From assembly GCA_025506515.1 (NCBI GenBank), contig CM046451.1, positions 65,551,635-65,615,634 of the forward strand: DNA of 64,000 nucleotides, in the 5' to 3' direction. The number at the start of each line of letters is the position of its first letter. Position 1 is the stretch's first letter. A program made the translations under genes and the position numbers. The DNA is from Flaveria trinervia. Taxonomy: Eukaryota > Streptophyta > Magnoliopsida > Asterales > Asteraceae. This document shows positions 58,606-64,000 of the stretch, one piece after another. The notes beneath the pieces were generated by a model that searched no databases, was not told the origin of the DNA, and worked only from the letters and a program-made list of their open reading frames with translations.

Positions 58606-59600
58606 TTTGACTAGGAACATTATTTCTGTATCCCAATTAAGACATTATGATTATGTATTATCTTTTATTGAAAATGATATTCATGTTTCTTTTAATGGAA
58701 TGTTCTATTTTAAAGCTATTCCAATAATGGTATTTATGAATTGGTTCATGAAAATACTTTAAATAGTTCATTGTACCAAACTAACACCAAGAAACTCAAG
58801 TTGGACTTAAGTGATACCTATCTTTGGCATTGTCGTCTTGGTCATATAAACAAGAAACGTTTACAAACACTTCAAAAGAATGGTCTTTTAAAAACAAATG
58901 AATGTGATTCATTTGATGTTTGTGAGTCTTGTTTACAAGGTAAGATGACTAAGGCACCCTTTAGTGGAACTACCGAAAGGGCAAAAGATTATTAGGAATC
59001 ATACATTCGGATGTATGTGGTCCTTTTAAGCCAATGACTAGGAATGGTGAAAGATACTTCATTACCTTTACCGACGATTATAGTCGCTATGGGTATGTGT
59101 ACTTGTTAAGGCACAAAGACGAAGCTTTTGAAATGTTCAAAATCTTCAAAAATGAAGTAGAAAATCAACTCAACAAGTCAATTAAAATTCTTCGTACCGA
59201 TAGAGGAGGTGAATACCTAAGTGATGCCTTTCAAAATCATCTTAGGAGTTGTGGGATTGTCTCACATCTCACTCCACCTGGAACACCACAACATAATGGT
59301 GTGTCTGAGAGGAGGAATCGAACCTTATTGGATATGGTCCGATCTATGATGGCTAGAAGCACATTACCTCTATCATTTTGGGGTTTCGCTCTGCTCTCCG
59401 CGGCCCGTATTCTAAATATGGCCCCAACCAAAAAGGTAGAAAGGACACCTTTTGAGATATGGCATGGAAGAGTTCCATCCCTATCGTACTTAAGGTTTTG
59501 GGATGTGAGGCTTATGTTAAGACTCCCACCCCAACAAATTGGATGTCCGATCCACCAAGTGTATCTTTATTGGATATCCTAGAGATTCTATGGGATATTA
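58568..59600 (+). pseudogene. Element 2p integrase region
   Basis: Rest of protease (Leu-Tyr-Ala-Pro-Ser near 58595), pre-integrase zinc region (Trp-His-Cys-Arg-Leu-Gly-His at 58825; Cys-Glu-Ser-Cys at 58920), and integrase core with Asp at 59074, Asp at 59199 and Glu at 59307 (35 residues between the last two, DD35E). Single-base frame breaks near 58735, 58993 (a lost T in a TTATTA stretch), 59493 and 59525. All catalytic residues are present. Confidence 0.9.
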
Positions 59601-61470
59601 TTTCTATGATCCAATGGAACAAAAAGTGTTTGTTGCCAGAAAGGGTGAGTTCTTAGAAGCAAAGTTCCTTATGGAAGGAGCTAGCAGTAGAACAGTGGAT
59701 CTTGAGGAAGATCAAGAACCACAGCCCGATGCACGTTTGGTTGAAACTAGCACTCAACATGAGGATGTTGAGGATGATCAAGTGGTTGATCAATACACAC
59801 AACACGTTCGCAGAAGTGGTAGAACTAGTAATCCACCTGAAAGATATGGATTTTTCATGGATGGATGCTATGTGATAGATTCTGATGAACCAACCACATA
59901 CCATGATGCAATGTCCAACACGGATTGTGACAAATGGCTTGAAGCCATGAACGTTGAGATGCAATCCATGTATGACAATCAAGTATGGGACTTGGTTGTA
60001 CCACCTCTTAACTCCAAGATAGTTGGAAGTAAGTGGGTTTTCAAGAAGAAAACCGATATGCATGGAAACTTGGATACTTATAAAGCTAGACTTGTAGCAA
60101 AAGGTTTCACTCAAACTCAAGGGGTTGATTATGATGAAACCTTCTCACCTGTTGCGATGCTAAAGTCTATAAGGATATTGTTTGCCATAGCTGCTCATTA
60201 TGATTATGAGATTTGGCAAATGGATGTCAAAACCGCTTTCCTAAATGGATATCTTGAGGAAGATGTCTATATGGTTCAGCCTGAAGGTTTTGTCGATCCA
60301 ATACATCCTAATAAAGTATGCAAGTTAAAGAAATCAATCTATGGATTGAAACAAGCATCGAGAAGCTGGAATCACCGTTTTGATGAGGAAGTAAAGAAAT
60401 TTGGTTTCATCAAAAACGCTGATGAGGCTTGTGTGTATAAGAAGGCTAGTGGGAGCACAATAACTTTCCTAGTATTGTATGTTGATGACATACTACTATT
60501 TGGAAATGACATTCCAACCTTGGAAGGTGTAAAAACCTGGCTTGGAAGTTGTTTTTCCATTAAGGATCTTGGTGAAGCCGCCTATATTCTGGGAATAAAG
60601 ATCTATAGGGATAGATCAAGGCGGTTGATTGGTTTGAATCAAAGTGCATATATTGATAAAATCTTGAAAAGGTTCAAGATGGAGAATTCTAAGAAAGGTA
60701 CCGTACCTATTCAAAGAGGAACGATATTGAGTACGACTCAATGTCCAAGCTCAAAGGAAGAGCAAGATAAAATGAAGGCAATCCCATACGCATCTGCTAT
60801 AGGATCCATCATGTATGCAATGATATGCACTCGACCGGACGTGTCATGCGCCTTAAGCATGACAAGCCGTTACCAGCAGAATCCTGGAAACAGTCATTGG
60901 ATGGCTGTTAAGAACATACTTAAGTACCTAAGGAGGACAAGAGATATGTTCCTGATCTATGGATCTGGTGACGAGGAACTCGTTGTAAAAGGTTACACGG
61001 ATGCAAGTTTCCAAACCGATCGTGACGATTCACGATCACAATCGGGATACATTTTCATTCTGAATGGAGGAGCTGTCTCTTGGAAGAGCTCCAAGCAGGA
61101 TGTGGTGGCTCTATCAACTACAGAATCAGAATATGTCGCCGCCTCATTGGCAGCTCAAGAAGCTGCATGGTTGAAGAAATTCATTGCCGATCTAGGGGTT
61201 GTCCCTTCCATTCAGGACCCCCTAGAAATTTTTTGTGACAACGAGGGTGCGATTGCTCAAATCAAGGAACCCCGTGCTCATCAAAAGACTAGGCACATTG
61301 AGCGGAGATTCAACTACATACGAGATGAAGTTGAAAAGGGAAAGATATGTATTCGCAAAGTTCACACGGATCAAAACGTTGCTGATCCTCTCACGAAGCT
61401 CCTTGAAAAGGCAAAGCATGAAGGTCATACTTGTGCCATGGGACTTCGATATTCTAGTGATTGGATATGA
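59539..61470 (+). CDS. Element 2p integrase C-terminus, RT and RNase H (open frame)
   Basis: 643 codons open to TGA at 61468-61470. Integrase C-terminal Gly-Tyr-Tyr-Phe-Tyr block near 59596; RT from Lys-Trp-Leu-Glu-Ala-Met (59933) with Met-Asp-Val-Lys-Thr-Ala (60223) and Tyr-Val-Asp-Asp at 60478-60489; RNase H with Gly-Tyr-Thr-Asp-Ala-Ser (60991), Ser-Thr-Thr-Glu-Ser-Glu-Tyr (61117) and Cys-Asp-Asn-Glu-Gly (61236). It is the C-terminal part of a polyprotein, not an independent gene. RT and RNase H make the cDNA from genomic RNA inside the particle. Lineage within Ty1/copia is not assigned; it clearly differs from the A/M/E group. Confidence 0.93.
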   Translation: MDVRSTKCIFIGYPRDSMGYYFYDPMEQKVFVARKGEFLEAKFLMEGASSRTVDLEEDQEPQPDARLVETSTQHEDVEDDQVVDQYTQHVRRSGRTSNPPERYGFFMDGCYVIDSDEPTTYHDAMSNTDCDKWLEAMNVEMQSMYDNQVWDLVVPPLNSKIVGSKWVFKKKTDMHGNLDTYKARLVAKGFTQTQGVDYDETFSPVAMLKSIRILFAIAAHYDYEIWQMDVKTAFLNGYLEEDVYMVQPEGFVDPIHPNKVCKLKKSIYGLKQASRSWNHRFDEEVKKFGFIKNADEACVYKKASGSTITFLVLYVDDILLFGNDIPTLEGVKTWLGSCFSIKDLGEAAYILGIKIYRDRSRRLIGLNQSAYIDKILKRFKMENSKKGTVPIQRGTILSTTQCPSSKEEQDKMKAIPYASAIGSIMYAMICTRPDVSCALSMTSRYQQNPGNSHWMAVKNILKYLRRTRDMFLIYGSGDEELVVKGYTDASFQTDRDDSRSQSGYIFILNGGAVSWKSSKQDVVALSTTESEYVAASLAAQEAAWLKKFIADLGVVPSIQDPLEIFCDNEGAIAQIKEPRAHQKTRHIERRFNYIRDEVEKGKICIRKVHTDQNVADPLTKLLEKAKHEGHTCAMGLRYSSDWI

Positions 61471-62247
61471 TCTGTAAATTTAGCATTTGGATATATGGAA
61501 TTTTCTATTATTGAATAAAATTATTTGGTTATAATGTTTCAAATAATATTCCAATTTAGCATGTTTAATCCATGAGTAAAATGTTTACTCTAAATGTCCG
61601 TAGTCGTTCATACTTGTGGGAACAAGTTTGAAGGTAAGACTATTATGAACTTGGATTGGTTGATATTCATAAGGATGAATATAGAGCAATGGGTTGCTAC
61701 CAAGGTACATAGATATTTGTGGGTTACAAATATTGGACTAACCCGCATCTCAAATTTTACTACATGGAATCTTATTGATTGATCATAAATAAATTTGAGT
61801 AAAGGCGAATATCATTTGGTATCCTCCGACCTGAGATACATATTGGGTTTTGATGTTCACCAAGTATTATACCTTGAGCATATTCTTCACTGTCCTGAAA
61901 TAGTGGACAGTACATAAGGATATGTCCAGGTATAACACGAGGTGTTTGTGAGAAACGTATGTAGTCAAGATGGAATTTGTTCCTCTTATTCGTTGAGAGT
62001 TAGATGTCTAAGGCCTGATTAAGTTAATCATCAACAAGGAATGATCATTCTGTGTCCTTGGATTTAACATGACATCTGTAACAAAAGGATAGATGATTAA
62101 TTCACCTAATTCATATCAAGTAGGGTACTTGAAAGGGATGATGTTATTGAATGGCTATAAGTCATGCGTATTAAGGGTAGTAAACCGTTGTTAGGCGGTA
62201 TTTACTGCTTGCATCAATCTTCTATGAATCTTGGGCAAGTGGGAGAT
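61471..62247 (+). other. Element 2p 3' non-coding tail and polypurine tract
   Basis: 777 bases after the RNase H stop with no ORF, conserved in 2m and D. Ends with TTGGGCAAGTGGGAGAT (PPT) before the LTR. Confidence 0.85.
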
Positions 62248-63370
62248 TGTAGGATTCGATGTGCCCAAGACACTTAGAATATTGATGTGGTTAGTACGTT
62301 ATGATCCAAGTCGGGTTATACCCAATAACAAGCTTAGCAAACACCAAATAATATTTATTGATGATATGATCATGCAATAAAATATTAACACCAATTTAGA
62401 AAATGGGTTTTCTAAACAAGTTGCATATGACATGGAACAATTTATTAGGATATTTTGTTCAATGATATTATTTGTAATGTATTATTTTATTAGTTAGATG
62501 ACATTACAAATTAATAATGGCTATATATGTTATACAATTAATTGGTTAGTTGTATACATTTTCTAAGAGGACCAAATTATAAGACCCACAACTTGTGTAT
62601 TGTGTTAATAAAAAAAGGGGGGAACCCTTTTTCAAATGAGATTTTCGGCCCCCTCCCCTTGTTTCTATTGGACCACTTTTCTTGAAAAGACTAAACACAA
62701 TTAAGGGGTCTTGAAAGAACTTGTTCCAGCCATTATCATTTCAATTGACATGCAACAAAAAAATCTCTCTTTTGCTCTCTCTCTTGTTCACGGAAATAAG
62801 CAGCAGAAGATTGTTTTTTGAGCTTCATCTTGGTGTATCTCTACCTAGCAAGAGTGGTGTGTACAAGGCTTGGGATAAACACTTGAGGGTTCCTTTCTTG
62901 GAACTTGGGGTCGATTCTATCTTCTAACATCATCAAAGTTGCTGCTCAAACTCACGGTTTTGGAAGCCTCAATTTGGCAGCTTACATTTGGTGTTTTGGA
63001 GTCCAAATCCAAGCAAGTGCGAAGGTAACTCAAAGCTTTGTGGGAGTCGACGTTAGAGGAAGTCCAACTTGGAAGCTTTGGCAACATTTCAGCCTTCAAA
63101 CTCCTTTCATTCATCAACATCTAACTGCTGGAAGGAGGTAGTTTTTGGCAGCCCTTTGAGGTTGCCATATTGTGTTATTATATGTACACATAGCTTGTCT
63201 ATTCACATAAGAATGATCCTCATGATTTGGGTTTGTTTTTCATAACAAATGAACATGTAGAAGATAAGATTTTCAGCTTTAAAATCGTTTTAAAAGCCAT
63301 ATATCCGCTGCGTTTTTTTCAGAATGTTTAAAATTTTAAACATGGATTTTGTGTTCTAGCAAACCCGTCA
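62248..63370 (+). repeat. Element 2p 3' LTR (1,123 bp)
   Basis: Near-identical to 54902-56028. ATCCGCTGCG at about 63303. Confidence 0.95.
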
Positions 63371-63375
63371 AATCT
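63371..63375. repeat. Right TSD of element 2p (AATCT)
   Basis: Matches 54897-54901. The 2m leader continues after it. Confidence 0.92.
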
Positions 63376-63534
63376 TTCAAGGTTTATACTAAAGCATGCA
63401 AGATTAAACCTTGAAACATAAGGGATTCATACATCCACAACAAAACAGCCCCAATGGGTTGAAAAAGTCCATGAAAACTAACTTCTCAGAACTTTGAGCA
63501 CATATTTCACATATACGGCTCTAGATGCCATTAT
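63376..63534 (-). other. Element 2m leader, LTR-proximal part with primer binding site
   Basis: Homologous to 56030-56200 of 2p in reverse. PBS TGGCATCTAGAGCCG on the minus strand at 63530-63516, four bases from the LTR. Confidence 0.82.
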
Positions 63535-64000
63535 TGGGTTTTGTACATATAAATCAAGCTAGTTTAACCGGTTAAACATGAAAAAATGCAGCGGAATATT
63601 GGTTTAACATATGCTTTGTAATCTGAAATTTTTAACCATTTTAAAGCACAAACAAAACCCAAGAATAAAGATCAATAATATATGTGAAGTAGTATGCTAT
63701 CAAACCAAGCAACAACCATACGGTGCACAAAGAAACAACCTTTCTTGCACAAGATGTTGAAGATGGAAGAAATGAAGAAGATGGTATTCTTGAATGTCCA
63801 GCCCCCAAGAGAGAAAGCCTTAAGATGTGATACCCACAAGCTCTTCAAACACATAGCTAATTAGGGAGCTTTACACCAAAACTCTATACCAAAGAACCTT
63901 CAAAGATCCAAAATTTCAGCCTTGTAGGAGGCTATAATCCAAAAATTTCCAGCCTTCTTGAGAGTATTCTTGCTTAAGTGTGTGTGACCAGCCTTCTTGA
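63535..64000 (-). repeat. Element 2m 5' LTR, inner end (continues past window)
   Basis: Minus-strand end ...GTACAAAACCCA with TTCCGCTGCAT about 50 bases before it. It matches the end of the D LTR (15508-15654) far better than the 3' LTR of 2m at 29478. The open frame 63672-63854 is not a gene. Confidence 0.8.

Larger units (their letters stand above)
54902..63370 (+). mobile_element. Element 2p: young Copia-2 retrotransposon
   Basis: 8.47 kb with LTRs of 1,127 and 1,123 bp, PBS, 1.4-kb leader, gag-pol, 3' non-coding tail, PPT and a perfect 5-bp TSD. The LTRs differ by a handful of substitutions and about eight small indels. It is inserted in the leader of 2m, its own family, in opposite orientation. 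Gag-pol has about six single-base frame breaks, clustered in gag and integrase; RT and RNase H form one open frame. Confidence 0.95.
29478..64000 (-). mobile_element. Element 2m: Copia-2 family retrotransposon split by three later insertions
   Basis: Minus-strand order, right to left: 5' LTR (64000-63535, cut by the window), PBS and leader (63534-63376, then 54901-53705), gag (53704-53486, 47433-46932, then 34467), protease, integrase, RT, RNase H (to 31207), non-coding tail, PPT, 3' LTR (30434-29478). The gaps are exactly filled by 2p, G and M. Removing M and 2p with one TSD copy each restores continuous homology to 2p. The two LTRs belong to different subfamilies, which should not occur in a simple insertion. 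Confidence 0.87.

Overview
The window is plant nuclear DNA made almost entirely of LTR retrotransposons nested inside one another. I found no host gene, no tRNA or rRNA gene and no CRISPR array. Support for a plant: PBS sequences complementary to the plant initiator tRNA-Met 3' end, two Ty1/copia lineages and one Ty3/gypsy element, TG...CA LTRs with 5-bp target-site duplications (TSDs), and AT-rich sequence. The large ORF downstream of pol resembles proteins I remember from Asteraceae retroelements (Tanacetum/Artemisia type); family-level placement is a guess.

Left block (1-15654). Element A is a Sirevirus-like copia element (+ strand, 5' end outside the window): gag end, pol, palindrome-rich spacer, large 3' ORF, 3' LTR ending at 9907. 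It sits in the RNase H region of element D, a second-lineage copia ('Copia-2', + strand) whose last coding part starts at 9908. The 3' LTR of D (10995-15654) is split by element C (11031-14755, - strand), which has LTRs, PBS and PPT but only the 3' ORF, with no gag or pol. 15655-16485 holds no recognisable gene.

Middle block (16486-29477). Element E is an old, heavily mutated Sirevirus-like element on the - strand: 3' LTR, 3' ORF, 2.7-kb repeat-rich spacer, RNase H/RT, integrase/protease and gag. A 126-bp piece of its own LTR end plus a PBS lies inside gag.

Right block (29478-64000). Element 2m (Copia-2, - strand) inserted into E. Three later insertions split it: M (34473-46926, + strand Sirevirus-like, near-identical LTRs, TSD AAGTG) in gag; G (47434-53485, - strand Ty3/gypsy with most of pol deleted and a truncated 5' LTR), also in gag; and 2p (54902-63370, + strand Copia-2, near-identical LTRs, TSD AATCT) in the leader. 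The 5' LTR of 2m starts at 63535 and leaves the window; it belongs to a different LTR subfamily from the 3' LTR of 2m.

In M, A and E the order is LTR, PBS, gag, protease, integrase, RT, RNase H, spacer, 3' ORF, PPT, LTR. In Copia-2 it is LTR, PBS, long leader, gag-pol, conserved 0.75-kb non-coding tail, PPT, LTR. M and 2p are the youngest; their reading frames are broken mainly by 1-2 base indels, and their LTR pairs also differ mainly by indels, so part of this damage may be consensus error. The most unusual feature is that each Sirevirus-like family carries its own short palindrome, repeated many times in the LTR and again in the spacer or leader, together with a large uncharacterised 3' ORF.
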